A stretch of 64,000 nucleotides of DNA, taken from assembly GCA_958450365.1 (NCBI GenBank), contig CAUEEP010000724.1, forward strand, positions 1,955,501 to 2,019,500, read 5' to 3'. Source of the stretch: Mesorhabditis belari. Lineage: Eukaryota > Nematoda > Chromadorea > Rhabditida > Rhabditidae. The position numbers were made by a program, and so were the translations under genes. The notes beneath the pieces were generated by a model, which made no database searches, had not been told where the DNA came from, and saw nothing but the letters and a program-made list of their open reading frames with translations. Position 1 is the stretch's first letter; every line of letters starts with the position of its first letter. Positions 42,240 through 53,404 of this stretch are shown here, piece by piece.

Positions 42240-43515
42240 AAACCACTTTTTGAGATCGTCTTCGTTTAGAAAATGCTTTCCTTCTGTAGCATTAAATGCA
42301 ACGTCCTATGCATTTAATTAACCTTTTTTAGTGTTTTTATTAAAGTTTAATAATATTAACCGTATTGGAAAGCTTTTAAATCCCACATGAATTGTTTACT
42401 TTTGCTTTTTAATGGCAGCTTTAAGCCTTGATGCTAAACTGAAAGATTAATTTAAAAGTCTAACTCGCTGGATCTTACCCAATGATCAATTTTTTGAGCT
42501 CTTTTCAAAAAAACATAGCTTAAAATTGATTCGAAGGGTCTACGATAGATGAAAATCGCTCGGAAAAGCACACATTTTTTTTTGCCTCTGATTCAAGCCA
42601 TTAAAAATTGTCTTAAATTTTCGCATTCTTAAAAGTCTTATAGTGCAAGTTGTAGAGTTAAAAAAGAGCTTTTAGAATCTTTATGGAATATGCTTGTACG
42701 ATGACTAGACAAAATGTTACAAGCCTCCAAAGAAGGGATATTTTGGAAGGGATATGATTTTGATCTCATTTGATCACCGGTACTGTATGTAGCTAAAGTT
42801 TGGGTCAGAGAAAGCTAATCTCAAAGTGAAGTGATAAGTGAATTGAGAGTATTAGAAAACAAGAGTTATTAAGCGTTACAAGAGTTACAAGCGGAAAATT
42901 GCTGCTTCATCAGAAAGAAGAACGGAAAAGATAAATTGAGGAAGAGGACACGAAATGAGTGTACCGAAGATTAAGATTGTAAATGAAAGCCATCCTGTGG
43001 GATTATCTAAAGGGGTATTAAAAAAAACAGGAGAGATTTGAGAGTAGTAGACACTTAGAAAACACAGTAGACATTTCAATCGCATTCAAAACATTTCAAT
43101 GAGCACATTGGAACGGCTTTGACCCGTTGCCCGGCCAACCATCACCGATCTCGAAACTATTTTCTTCTACTGTTATTCAATCTCAAAATTTCATCCTGAT
43201 CCAATATCGAGACAGGGAAAAGATGCGAGAAAGGAGTGATTCTTTCTAGGATTAATCCACCCATTCCACAATCGACAACTCACTAGACATGGACATCGGA
43301 TCGGATCGGATCCGGTCGGCCAAAATTGACCCGCTGACCCAACCCGGCTGTGCTAAAAAAACGCCAACTAACTTTTCTAAATTATGACCTCTCATTTCCT
43401 ATACTGTATGCTTCGTTTATAAAGGCTGCAAGCTCTCTAACATTTATCACTTTTTTGCCTGCATTGTTAATTTTGCCAGATTGTTAATTTTTCTTCATTT
43501 CACTAAACATTCAGT
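42240..43515. other. No recognised gene
   Basis: AT-rich single-copy-looking sequence. Minus-strand frame 42885-43085 is hydrophobic but has no start context or family signature. A GATCGGATCGG patch is at 43294-43320. Confidence 0.5.
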
Positions 43516-43869
43516 AAACTTCATTTTTTCCATTTCTTTTCCTCTAGTTATTCTAATAGATCGCAACTCTTTGGTCTTGAAACGTCACAACGCCGCCTTA
43601 TCATCGATTTAGTGGAATGCTTTAATTAGTGTAACGATTTAGTGGAATGCTCGAGTTAACGGCATTCATCCCGGTGCCCTTTTTTTGGTCTCTTTCAATT
43701 CAGCTCTCTACATATTGACCATATTGACTACATACACACTTCATTGAGTTTTCACGTGCTTTTTCAGCCTTTCTTTATCAGGTTCTTTCTGAAAGACATG
43801 AAGACTTCAAGTGTTTTACAAAAACTTTCTTTTGCAATTTTATACCAGAAAAAAGCCTTTCAAATTATT

Positions 43870-44312
43870 TTAGTTGCAGTAAGCGTTTCCATTGACACAG
43901 AAACCACCATTCATATGGTTGTTTATGCCACAACAACGGCCGATATCCTGAAAATGATAATTTTGAGATGAGATAAGAAAATTATGACCATGAGTCTGAT
44001 GTTTGTGAAAAACAATCTTATTTTAGTCTTTTAATCAACCTTATCAACCACGTTTATATCAAAAAGAAGTCATTTTTGAAAGACTGATTCGTATTCACAA
44101 AACTCACTGGACAAGAAGGGTTACACCTTGCGTAAGACTCAGCATCGACGAAGGAAACAGTGCCTGTAATCTTGATTTAGCTTGGGTTTTGAAATTAACA
44201 AGTTAATAAACCAGTTAATTAACAAGTTTTTATCGTATTTAAACTGAAACTTACTGAAGACGAGAAGAATAGCGAAGAGGAGCACGATGAAAGAGCAGAG
44301 TGGACGAGTCAT
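43870..44312 (-). CDS. Six-cysteine secreted peptide (left-arm copy)
   Basis: Exons 44312-44255, 44163-44108 and 43947-43870 join with GT...AG borders and phases 1 and 0 to give 63 residues. A hydrophobic signal peptide (about residues 3-20, PLCSFIVLLFAILLVFS) is followed by a short spacer and a compact domain with C-x3-C-x5-CC-x10-C-x6-C, ending NAYCN. The six cysteines and small size suggest a disulfide-stabilised secreted peptide such as an antimicrobial or signalling peptide; I cannot assign a named family. It differs from the right-arm copy at residue 2 (Thr for Pro), while exons 2 and 3 look identical. The TATA-type sequence is the mirror of the right-arm one, at about 44373. Confidence 0.85.
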
Positions 44313-45014
44313 CTTGGAGACTTTGTTCCAATGAAGAGAACCGGTTACAATCAGAAGACCTCATTGCATTTTATAGCAAACAACTGGCTATTTTGGTACT
44401 GAGACCACATCATTTACAAGTTCTATTTTTAAATTTCTTTGGTTAACAAACGTAAAAGATCTAAAAGTGGCTCATTGAATTAAGATTCTGAACAGCATAT
44501 AAGCTCTATTTTGGTGCTTTCAAAACTGAACTAAAAAAAGACACAAAGTTTTAAAAATTCGTCATTTGATCAAAGCACACATCTAAAAAGTTTGTTTTGT
44601 AAAAACCTTTGTCGAATGGTTTCCAAAATAGACCTAGATCTATTTTACCTCTTGTCTTCGCTCAGAGTACAAGTCTAACAGTTAAAGCTGGTGATGATTG
44701 CACTGAAAAGGGAAGTCCTTCAGGTCGGCATCTGGGATTGAACTGAGACCATATGGATCTTATAGAATCGACGATGCTGATCACGATTACCTATATAACT
44801 ATATAAAGCGCCATCGTGTTGCCCGTATCCGACTTGCGTAAGTCATAAAGCTTTGGTTTGGATTCTCGCTTGCAAAATCTCAGCGTTGCCTAGTGAAACC
44901 AAATGGATCTTATAGAATCGACGATGCTGATCACGACTACCTATATAACTTTTGCCCTCGTTGCCCCAAGCGTAAGTTATTTGGCACGGAAGTTTTAGTA
45001 CTTACCTTATAAAG

Positions 45015-46170
45015 TCTCTCACTCGTCGGAAGAAGGCTCTACTGAAGGAGTTTTTTCATCTTCGCTTCTCTCTTCATCATAAATCATCTTCTCGGTTCAA
45101 CCAAAACAGAACCAAACCGAAAAACTCCTCTTGTCGGTTGAACCGAAGCGAACCGAAAGATTTTGGTTGACTTCGGTTGAACCGAAACCGAAACCGAACC
45201 GAAAAAGAACGTTTCTGGTTCAACCGAAACACAAGTCTACTACAGTGCTCTTTGAAGGATAATGCTAACTAGGGGAAACTTCCCAAGTTACCCGCGAGTT
45301 ACAATATGAGGTAGGTTTCAAAGGCCTAAAGATGTAAGTTCAGAAACTGTTTTCAAAAACCGCTAATCAGCAAAATACACAAAGTTATAGCCGTATGAAT
45401 TTCGAAGAAATGAAGGCTTTTCTCGGATTTCTGGCACACTGATTTTTGCCGGCGGCTTTTTTACGCCGGAGATTTGTTTTCTTTAAGACTAGAGCGAAAG
45501 CTTACGTTAGTTGTCAGTTAATGTCAGCTTACGTCTCATTCTCTTGTCAGTTAATTGTAAGAGACCACTGTAGCAAGACTACGGTAATCCGGTCAACCTA
45601 TAGAATGTCTTGTCATCGGTTTTCGTTAGTAGTATCGTAGATAAACAGGATCAAGCCAAGGAAAAGGCTAGATAATTCCGATCGACTCAATCTGCTAAAC
45701 AAACAAAAATAAATGACAAACCAATTTGGCTAAAATTGATTTAACACTTTATTTATTGTTTTTTAAATAAATTTGTTTCAATTATTTGGTTGGCGACATT
45801 GAAATTTCGTTTTTGAGCAAGAAGAAAATGTATTGTGTATCTCCAAAAATGTGCTCTCCATGCAGTTCAAGAGACTCAAGTCTTTATCGATTGGATGACA
45901 GTCGATACGAGGGAACGAGACATGGAACTGGTAATCGAGTTGAGAAGATACCCTATCAAATACGCCATAGCCGACTGGCTAAGAGCCCTATCGCTTAGTC
46001 GGGAGCTCAAGGCTACAATCCCATCGGCTAGATTATTGGTTTTTCCCTAGATTTAAGGCTTACTAGTACCCCTTACTAGTACCCTTACTAGTACCCCTTA
46101 CCAGTACCCCTTACCAGTACTAAAAGTACCCCCAGCTATGGATTTTATCTCACTTAAATAAACTCAAAAC
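45015..46170. other. Spacer DNA with uncertain ORF
   Basis: This contains a patch of 'aaccgaaccgaaa' repeats (45100-45235) and an ACTAGTACCCCTT repeat at 46060-46125. One frame, about 45835-46050, reads a protein-like stretch (CALHAVQETQVFIDWMTVDT) but has no splice or family support, so it is left unassigned. Confidence 0.4.
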
Positions 46171-46321
46171 AATTAATCAACAATATACAGAATGAATCAT
46201 TTGAAAAACTCGATTTTTGATGGTTACAGCGTGGGCCAAAATTACCGTTACATATAAAAAAAGTCTCTGTATAAAAAGCAACTCAAAAGGACAAAGATTT
46301 TTCTTAAAAATAACTTTTATT

Positions 46322-46560
46322 GTCTCATAACAATTCATAGAAGCTCTTCCTAAACAATTCCTTTTCAAACAGATCTCCAATAGCTTTTACACGGGCGTCC
46401 AAACATCGTAGAAAAGCGTCGATCGTGTAGGTATAGGAGATAGGAGATAGGAGATCCAGCTCCAGTTATATGAGATCCAGATCCAGTTATATGAGATCCA
46501 GCTCTTCTCAAGCCTTTTCGAGCGCTTTTTTCAAACTATCAACAGTTTTGTGTGGTTGAT
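46322..46560 (-). pseudogene. Tc1-like transposase C-terminal remnant
   Basis: The minus strand reads pieces of the typical C-terminus: HKTVDSLKKALEKA near 46545-46505, and AFLRCLDARVKAIGDLFEKE near 46415-46350, separated by an inserted short repeat (ggagatag/gatccag units). Upstream catalytic residues are absent. Confidence 0.6.
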
Positions 46561-46649
46561 AGCGTCAGCTGATAGCATTTGTGATTTATTTTTCTTGTAG
46601 GCCTTTAACTTGAGCTTGTTTTTGATGATTCTTCTAAGGTATGGACGTT

Positions 46650-46845
46650 CAGGATGACGCATGATGGCATAACGCAGGATGGCGCATGATGGCATAACGC
46701 AGGATGGCGCATTATGGCATGGCGCAGGATGGCGCATGATGGCATGGCGCAGGATGGCGCATGATGGCATAGGGGAGGATGGCGCATGATGGCCTGGCGC
46801 AGGATGGCGCATGATGGCATGGCTCAGGATGGCGCATGATTAGCG
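46650..46845. repeat. 12-bp based minisatellite (ATGGCGCA/GGATGGC)
   Basis: About 8 copies of a 24-bp unit of the form ggatggcgcatgatggcat. His/Pro/Cys-rich minus-strand frames are artefacts. Confidence 0.9.
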
Positions 46846-46870
46846 AATAAATAAAGTGCAGCTGACTTAT

Positions 46871-46942
46871 AAGCCTAAGCCTAAGCCTGAACCTGAGCCT
46901 GAGCCTGAGCCTGAGCCTAAGCCTAAGCCTAAGCCTAAGCCT
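46871..46942. repeat. Interstitial telomere-like hexamer tract (GCCTAA)n
   Basis: Twelve tandem hexamers: seven exact aagcct (= TTAGGC on the other strand) and five G variants (gaacct, gagcct). TTAGGC is the nematode telomere repeat. The tract lies in the spacer of the inverted repeat. Confidence 0.85.
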
Positions 46943-47252
46943 ACAAAACAGTAACAAAGCAGCGTTTCATTTTTGATTTTCGTTTTGGTAACCCAATCAA
47001 ACTCGAATTTTGCAGATGAGATGTCGTTCAGTTCGTGACTGTTTGTGCCATTTGTATCGGTCAAAGCTGTAGTATCACTACGAGAAACCGACAAGTTCTG
47101 GTCAAAATTTGTTGCTGAATAAACATTTCACACAAAAAAGCTCTTTTCAAATGTCATTTCTCCTTTTTCAATGACTCTTCGTCATCACATTCATATTTGA
47201 ACAGCTACAGATCCATCCGCCAGAAAAACTCTTCAGATCTAACCCATCTATC

Positions 47253-47324
47253 GTCTCATTGGCTCAGTGGCAGAGCGTCTGTCTAGTAAACAGAAGGTCG
47301 CTGGTTCGATTCCAGCATGAGACA
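47253..47324 (+). tRNA. tRNA-Thr(AGT)
   Basis: A full cloverleaf: acceptor GTCTCAT/ATGAGAC, D arm with GGCTCAGTGGCAGAGC, anticodon stem TCTGT/ACAGA with loop CTAGTAA (anticodon AGT), T arm CTGG-TTCGATT-CCAG, discriminator A. 72 nt with no intron. Box A and box B promoter elements are canonical and a T-run follows. It lies in the spacer of the inverted repeat. Confidence 0.95.
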
Positions 47325-47474
47325 GGTCTTTTTTTGCTCATTCTTGACTCACAATTTCCCTTTTCTTCAACCCTTTTCATAAATTACCACAGCAGTGAAG
47401 GCATTTTTGGCTGCTGAAGTGACGCGCTCATAATAAATTATATTCATACTTTATTCTGTTAACATACATGCCAA

Positions 47475-47700
47475 ATGACAAATGACATGCGAAGTCGTCG
47501 GCTTTCACAGTCATCGGCTTTCACAGTCATCGGCTTTCACAGTCATCAGCTTTCACAGTCATCGGCTTTCACAGTCATCGGCTTTCACAGTCATCGGCTT
47601 TCACAGTCATCGGCTTTCACAGTCATCGGCTTTCACAGTCATCGGCTTTCACAGTCATCGGCTTTCACAGTCATCGGCTTTCACAGTCATCGGCTTAACT
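47475..47700. repeat. 16-bp minisatellite (TCGGCTTTCACAGTCA)
   Basis: About 13 near-perfect units, directly 3' of tRNA-Thr. Plus-strand Phe/His/Ser frames across it are artefacts. Confidence 0.95.
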
Positions 47701-47886
47701 TCCAGCTCTACTGAAGGAGCTTTTCCATAAACTTTTCTCAAAAGCTCAAAGTTCAAGTTTCAAATGTAAACATTTTTGAAAGACAGATGATGTTCGTGTG
47801 GATTCTTTTCTCTTGAGAGAACGTCAGGATACAGTGAGGAAAGATCAAAAGAGAAGATCAAAAGGTTTTTCTCTCCCTTTCACAAT

Positions 47887-47958
47887 GGGGGTATAGCTCA
47901 GTGGTAGAGCATTCGACTGCAGATCGAGAGGTCCCTAGTTCAAACCTGGGTGCCCCCT
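47887..47958 (+). tRNA. tRNA-Cys(GCA)
   Basis: Acceptor GGGGGTA/TGCCCCC, D arm with AGCTCAGTGGTAGAGC, anticodon arm TTCGA-CTGCAGA-TCGAG with anticodon GCA, and T arm with GTTCAAACC. 72 nt, no intron, T-run within 20 bases downstream. Confidence 0.95.
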
Positions 47959-48249
47959 GATTTCTTTTTGTTTTTTTTTATCTTCTCTTTTGATCTTCTT
48001 TAACTTTTCTATACGTGAGGAACTCTTTGAGTCGATTGGTCGATAGCTTCGATTGGTCGATTGGTCAAACCTTTTTTTCAAAGTCTTTGATTCATAGTTA
48101 GAACGTTCGGGATCATTTCAAGTTGACTAGGCAAGGCTTAAAATACTTAAAAGCCTTCAAATGCCAAAAAAACGAAAAAAGACAAAAAAAGCAAAAAGCT
48201 TTGCAGCAAAAGGATTTGATTTGAATTTGAATCAGCGGCAAAACAATCA

Positions 48250-48310
48250 ATGGTCGCACCTGATATAAGCCGTTTATCCACTAGACCACAGGCGGACTCT
48301 CTTCCAACGC
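48250..48310 (-). repeat. tRNA-like sequence at the inner edge of the inverted repeat
   Basis: On the minus strand a box-A-like gtggtctagtggataaacgg is followed by a weak box-B-like gattcaaattcaaatc. There is no cloverleaf. It touches the start of the right arm (48316). Confidence 0.45.
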
Positions 48311-49088
48311 GTGAGGAGCCTTATAAGGTAAGTACTAAAACTTCCGTGCCAAATAACTTACGTTTGGGGGAACGAGGGCAAAAGTTATATAGGTAGTCGT
48401 GATCAGCATCGTCGATTCTGTAAGCTCCATTTGGTCTCAGCTGAATCCCAAAGGCCGACCTGAAGGACTTTCCTTGTAAGTACATTCAAGCACCGGATGT
48501 GGTCTGGAATGCTTCTTTTAAAACGGGAATTCAAGTTCAATATGAAGATTAGATGCTGAACGGGCGAAGACCGTTGACTCATAATGAAAATCCGACCACA
48601 CCACTAACAAAAACCTATCTTGAATTGGGTTGGAATGTGTGAAACGAAGTCGCGAAGAACTTCATCATGGCCTCAGCTCGTGCTCAGCATCGTCGATTCT
48701 ATAAGATCCATATGGTCTCAGCTCAATCCTAGATGCCGACCTGAAGGACTTCCCTTTTCAGTGCAATCATCATCAGCTTTAACTGTTAGACGTGTACTCT
48801 GAGCGAAGACAAGAGGTAAAATAGATCTAGGTCTATTTTGGAAACCATTCGACAAAGGTTTTTACAAAACAAACTTTTTAGATGTGTGCTTTGATCAAAT
48901 GACGAATTTTTAAAACTTTGCGTCTTTTTTTAGTTCAGTTTTGAAAGCGCCAAAATAGAGCTTATATGCTGTTCAGAATCTTAATTCAATGAGCCACTTT
49001 TAGATCTTTTACGTTTGTTAGCCAAAGAAATTTAAAAATAGAACTTGTAAATGATGTGGTCTCAGTACCAAAATAGCCAGTTGTTTGC

Positions 49089-49095
49089 TATAAAA
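49089..49095 (+). promoter_or_regulatory. TATA box of the right-arm peptide gene
   Basis: tataaaa 57 bases before the ATG. The same sequence occurs inverted before the left-arm gene, so both copies keep a core promoter. Confidence 0.7.
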
Positions 49096-49151
49096 TGCAA
49101 TGAGGTCTTCTGATTGTAACCGATTCTCTTCATTGGAACAAAGTCGCCAAG

Positions 49152-49570
49152 ATGCCTCGTCCACTCTGCTCTTTCATCGTGCTCCTCTTCGCTATTCTTC
49201 TTGTCTTCAGTAAGTTTCAGTTTAATTACGATAAAAACTTGTTAATTTCAAAACCCAAGCTAAATCAAGATTACAGGCACTGTTTCCTTCGTCGATGCTG
49301 AGTCTTACGCAAGGTGTAACCCTTCTTGTCCAGTGAGTTTTGTGAATACGAATCAGTCTTTCAAAAATGACTTCTTTTTGATATAAACGTGGTTGATAAG
49401 GTTGATTAAAAGAGTAAAATAAGATTGTTTTTCACAAACATCAGACTCATGGTCATAATTTTCTTATCTCATCTCAAAATTATCATTTTCAGGATATCGG
49501 CCGTTGTTGTGGCATAAACAACCATATGAATGGTGGTTTCTGTGTCAATGGAAACGCTTACTGCAACTAA
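49152..49570 (+). CDS. Six-cysteine secreted peptide (right-arm copy)
   Basis: Exons 49152-49209, 49277-49332 and 49493-49570 (TAA) give 63 residues: a signal peptide (PLCSFIVLLFAILLVFS), a short propeptide-like stretch ending near DAESYAR, then the C-x3-C-x5-CC-x10-C-x6-C domain with GRCCGINNHMNGG. Residue 2 is Pro here. The gene is a mirror copy of 43870-44312 and the two are divergently transcribed out of a common inverted repeat. Near-identity of exons, introns and promoter means recent duplication or ongoing gene conversion. Function unknown; innate defence is a guess from size and cysteines. Confidence 0.85.
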
Positions 49571-50224
49571 AATAATTTGAAAGGCTTTTTTCTGGTATAA
49601 AATTGCAAAAGAAAGTTTTTGTAAAACACTTGAAGTCTTCATGTCTTTCAGAAAGAACCTGATAAAGAAAGGCTGAAAAAGCACGTGAAAACTCAATGAA
49701 GTGTGTATGTAGTCAATATGGTCAATATGTAGAGAGCTGAATTGAAAGAGACCAAAAAAGGGCACCGGGATGAATGCCGTTAACTCGAGCATTCCACTAA
49801 ATCGTTCCACTAATTAAAGCATTCCACTAAATCGATGATAAGGCGGGGTTGGTGTTTCAAGACCAAAGAGTTGCAATCTATTAGAATAACTAGAGGAAAA
49901 GAAATGGAAATGAAGTGTGTATAGAAATGATGAAGTTAGCTACCGTATTTTCTCTGATTTTTTGGTTCATTCTTGACTATTTTGTTATAAATCAACCCTT
50001 AAACCATCAGAATTTCATTAAAAAACTCGCCGATGTACAAAAGAAAAGTCAAAATGGAAAACTCAAACCGTTAATAGACTTCTTTGAACACAAAGAAGTC
50101 TATTAACAAAAGTTTGTGAAGTTAAGAGCTCAATAATTGTTTCAGGGCTTTGTTCGAGTCTTCGATATACGATGCCGTTTGCTCAAGTAGAATTGACGAA
50201 CACGGTGATTGAGGGTCAAATAGA

Positions 50225-50441
50225 TACCATATTTTCTCTAATAGTAGTGCACCCTGAGCGTCGCCTAAATTGCTCGAAGTCTCGAGAATCGCTTATCAAA
50301 ACCTATCGATGTGGGGTCGGAAAATGTAGCTGACAATGAGATCTAGTGGGGGATTAGACTCTTGAGCTTCTGGGAGAACTTTGGAAGCTGTAAATAGTCA
50401 TCAACTCGGCTGGGTGCACTACTATTAGAGAAAATACGGTA
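50225..50441. mobile_element. MITE (TACCGTATTTTCTC family)
   Basis: Ends accatattttctctaatagtag and ctactattagagaaaatacggta, with the internal block gatgtggggtcggaaaatgt. Complete. Confidence 0.85.
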
Positions 50442-51280
50442 AACGTTTTGTTCTATTGATGAATTTGATGCATTTAGCGCGCAAGCTTCATGCTTTTCTT
50501 TGGAAAAACAAACCAAACTCATCTGTTTAAAAGGAGGAAGAGAGAGAAGGAGGAATAGAGTAGATTTAGATCACAGTTAGCATAGTTGGTGTCGATTTTC
50601 GATGTCAATTTTAAAAAAACATTTCAATATGTATTTAGCAAACATTCAAAGCTCAAAAAGATCTTCATAACGTTTTTTTTTTGCTTCCAAAGAGAATCAC
50701 AACGATGGTCAACCCAAGAAAATCAAAATTAATGAAAGATATTGTCGAAATGCTCATCTAGACGCCCAGTAAACCTCCCAGACTTCTGATAAACGAATTG
50801 AACTAAACTTCAGTAAATTTAATGAACTCACAGATATTATAGGAACTTCAGGAAATCGTTGTGAATCGGTTAACAATTAAAATCGGTTAACAAGGGAGGT
50901 TCAACTTATCACCAGCTTTTAATCTAGACCATATCTAGGCCAGTTTTTTGTCTAGATATGGTCTAGTTTTTTGCGCTGATTCCAAATCTGTACTCATTAT
51001 CGACTCTGTACATCCTCCAAGGCCAGAAAAAATAGTTTTAAAGTTGGCATTAGCTAAATGGCGTAAACAAGACACCGCCTTTAAGAAAGAAAGTTAACGA
51101 AGGGAAAACAGTGATTGAATCGTGTAATGTTAGTAAGATTACGCAAGTAACTTGCCAAAGAACACTCACTGGCAGTTTCTAGAGCTTTCTAGAGCTCACA
51201 AGCTCGTCATTGAGCAAAAATGCTAGCAAAACAATAGCTCTAGAGGAAAATGAGAAGTGAAATGAAAGAGTTATCCAAAA
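50442..51280. other. No recognised gene
   Basis: It contains a perfect short hairpin near 50930-50965 (agaccatatctaggccag...tctagatatggtct) and AT-rich sequence. No supported exon. Confidence 0.45.
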
Positions 51281-51284
51281 ATGA

Positions 51285-52290
51285 TATCATATAAGATGAT
51301 GAAGATGAGGAATCGTCAACCATTGTCGTTGTGGTTGTCGGAACCGATTTTTGAAACCCTGGGTCGAATCCGGGTGCAACTTTTTATTTTAGTTTCTTTA
51401 AAAACAGTTTCTAACACTTTTTTGTTTTACACCATTTTATATAAAAAGTTGAGAATACAAGAAAACTTTACACATTCAATTTATGTTTATTTCAAATGCA
51501 CTCATGTCATTCGTGGCTCTTTCAAAAGAAATCTGACACCTCTGATGTCAGATTTCTGGTGGTCTCAGTACTAAAATAGCCAAGAGCACATCCAAGACCA
51601 CAGACACCAGAAATCTGACACCTCTGATAACTAACTTTTAGCAGGTTAGCTCGAGCTCAAAAGTAGAGCTCAAGGCTCCAGCTCAAAAGTAGAGCTCGAG
51701 GCTCCAGCTCAAAAGTAGAGCTCGAGGCTCCAGCTCAAAAGTAGAGCTCGAGGCTCCAGCTCAAAAGTAGAGCTCAAGGCTCCAGCTCAAAAGTAGAGCT
51801 CGAGGCTCCAGCTCAAAAGTAGAGCTCGAGGCTCCAGCTCAAAAGTAGAGCTCGAGGCTCCAGCTCAAAAGTAGAGCTCAAGGCTCCAGCTCAAAAGTAG
51901 AGCTCGAGGCTCCAGCTCAAAAGTAGAGCTCAAGGCTCCAGCTCAAAAGTAGAGCTCGAGGCTCCAGCTCAAAAGTAGAGCTCGAGGCTCCAGCTCAAAA
52001 GTAGAGCTCAAGGCTCCAGCTCAAAAGTAGAGCTCGAGGCTCCAGCTCAAAAGTAGAGCTCAAGGCTCCAGCTCAAAAGTAGAGCTCGAGGCTCCAGCTC
52101 TACATATTCAAAATAGTAAAACAAAAAAGTGTTAGAAAGTGTTTTTAAAAAAACTAAAATAAAAAGTTGCACCCGGATTCGAACCAGGGATTCAAAAATC
52201 TGTTCCGACAACGACAACGACAATGGTTGACGATTCCTCATCTTCGTCATCTTCCAGTCCATCTCAAATTCCTCAAGTTGCACCCGGATT
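51285..52290. repeat. 26-bp minisatellite between inverted tRNA-like flanks
   Basis: About 17 copies of a unit containing agctcaaaagtagagctcga fill 51650-52100. The flanks are inverted: 51285-51440 matches the inverse of 52100-52250, including a tRNA box-B-like gggtcgaatccgggtgcaac and its complement. A further copy of the tRNA-like string is at 52275-52310. Confidence 0.85.
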
Positions 52291-52617
52291 TAAACCAGGG
52301 ATTCCAAAATCTGTTCCGACGACGACATCGTCAATAGTTGACGATCCTCATCTCCATCATCTTCCAGTTCATCTCAAATTCCTCGAAATTCCACCGACAC
52401 ATCAACAACCACAGCATCACACTCAACTACAACAAAATTTTTAAACTCTACCCATTTTGTCAATGCTTTCTTTTGTAATTGGTTTCCTTTTGTTTTCTTT
52501 TGTTTCCTTTTGCAGGGAACGAGTTAATAAATCTTTATTTTCTTTTGAACGAACTCATCAAGCGAAGTGAATTCTAAAGTTTAAAAATAAAGCAATGAAG
52601 CGAAGAGAAATGCACGA

Positions 52618-53400
52618 ATGAAATGCACCGTTTATACGGGCGCAAAGAAGATCAAGCGCAAAGTACATCACAAAGTACATGAAGAAGAAAACTTACCCTT
52701 GTCTGGGTCTCCAAAGGACACCGGATCGATCCCGGTGAACGCCTCTTTCTTCATGTTGTGGATAGACCTAGAAATCGAGGATTCGAATTTGATTCTCCGT
52801 TTTTCTTTGCTTGAGTTCAATTCTTTTCTGGCAAAACTTTTGTTTTTTGTTGTTCTCTGTGTAAATCCACAATCTGACACACCATCTATTGGGTTGGAGA
52901 GAATGAGTCGGCGCCGAAAATCAAAGAAATTTCTAAAACTTATAGCAGACTTTGTCAAATGATATGCGTTTGATATCCGTAGAAGGGTAACTAATTCTCT
53001 ACAAAATAATATTTAAAAGAGAACTCAAACAGCGCCTCAACTCAACAAAGGATCATTTTTCCCACAAAATCGATAAACTGTCATCTAGAGTAAACGGTTG
53101 GAGGGATCTTCCTGAAAATTTGGTAACTTATGTAATTGAGTGTGCTCTATCTTTTTAAAATAAACACCAAAGGAGGTTTATGTGGAAGAAACTGTTCAAG
53201 CAATGAGTCGGACTTTTTGTCATTTTGATTAGCTTTGTTTGGGAATCCATAAAATCCCAAAAAAGAAAAGCTTTGTGGAATCTCTCAAAAGCCATTTTGT
53301 AAAGAAATAGTGGACCATTTTGATGAAACAAAACGTGTATTTAAAGAAGGTTTTATGGGTGCAAAAAGTTTCTTTAAATTTCGGCGCCGACTCATTCTCC
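52618..53400. repeat. Repeated segment with paired inverted pieces
   Basis: The block around 'gtctccaaaggacaccggat' matches the inverse at 40780-40835, and the string gtcggcgccgaaaatcaaag (near 52908) recurs inverted near 53383. The frames over it have no homology I recognise. Confidence 0.6.
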
Positions 53401-53404
53401 CCAA

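Larger units (their letters stand above)
43519..49915. repeat. Large inverted repeat with 1.5-kb arms
   Basis: The left arm (about 43519-45012) and right arm (about 48316-49915) are near-identical inverse copies. The outer ends share ctctagttattctaatagat and its inverse; the inner ends share 'aagttatttggcacggaagt' and its inverse. Each arm carries the same three-exon peptide gene, transcribed away from the spacer. Some blocks inside the arms are shifted or repeated (44690-44770 matches 48690-48800). The spacer of about 3.3 kb holds two tRNA genes and several minisatellites. Confidence 0.9.

Noticed and set aside
49915..50106. 63-codon ORF with hydrophobic N-terminus resembling a signal peptide
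   Set aside because: It overlaps a MITE-end-like string (taccgtattttctctg), has no intron or cysteine pattern and sits in repeat-derived sequence.
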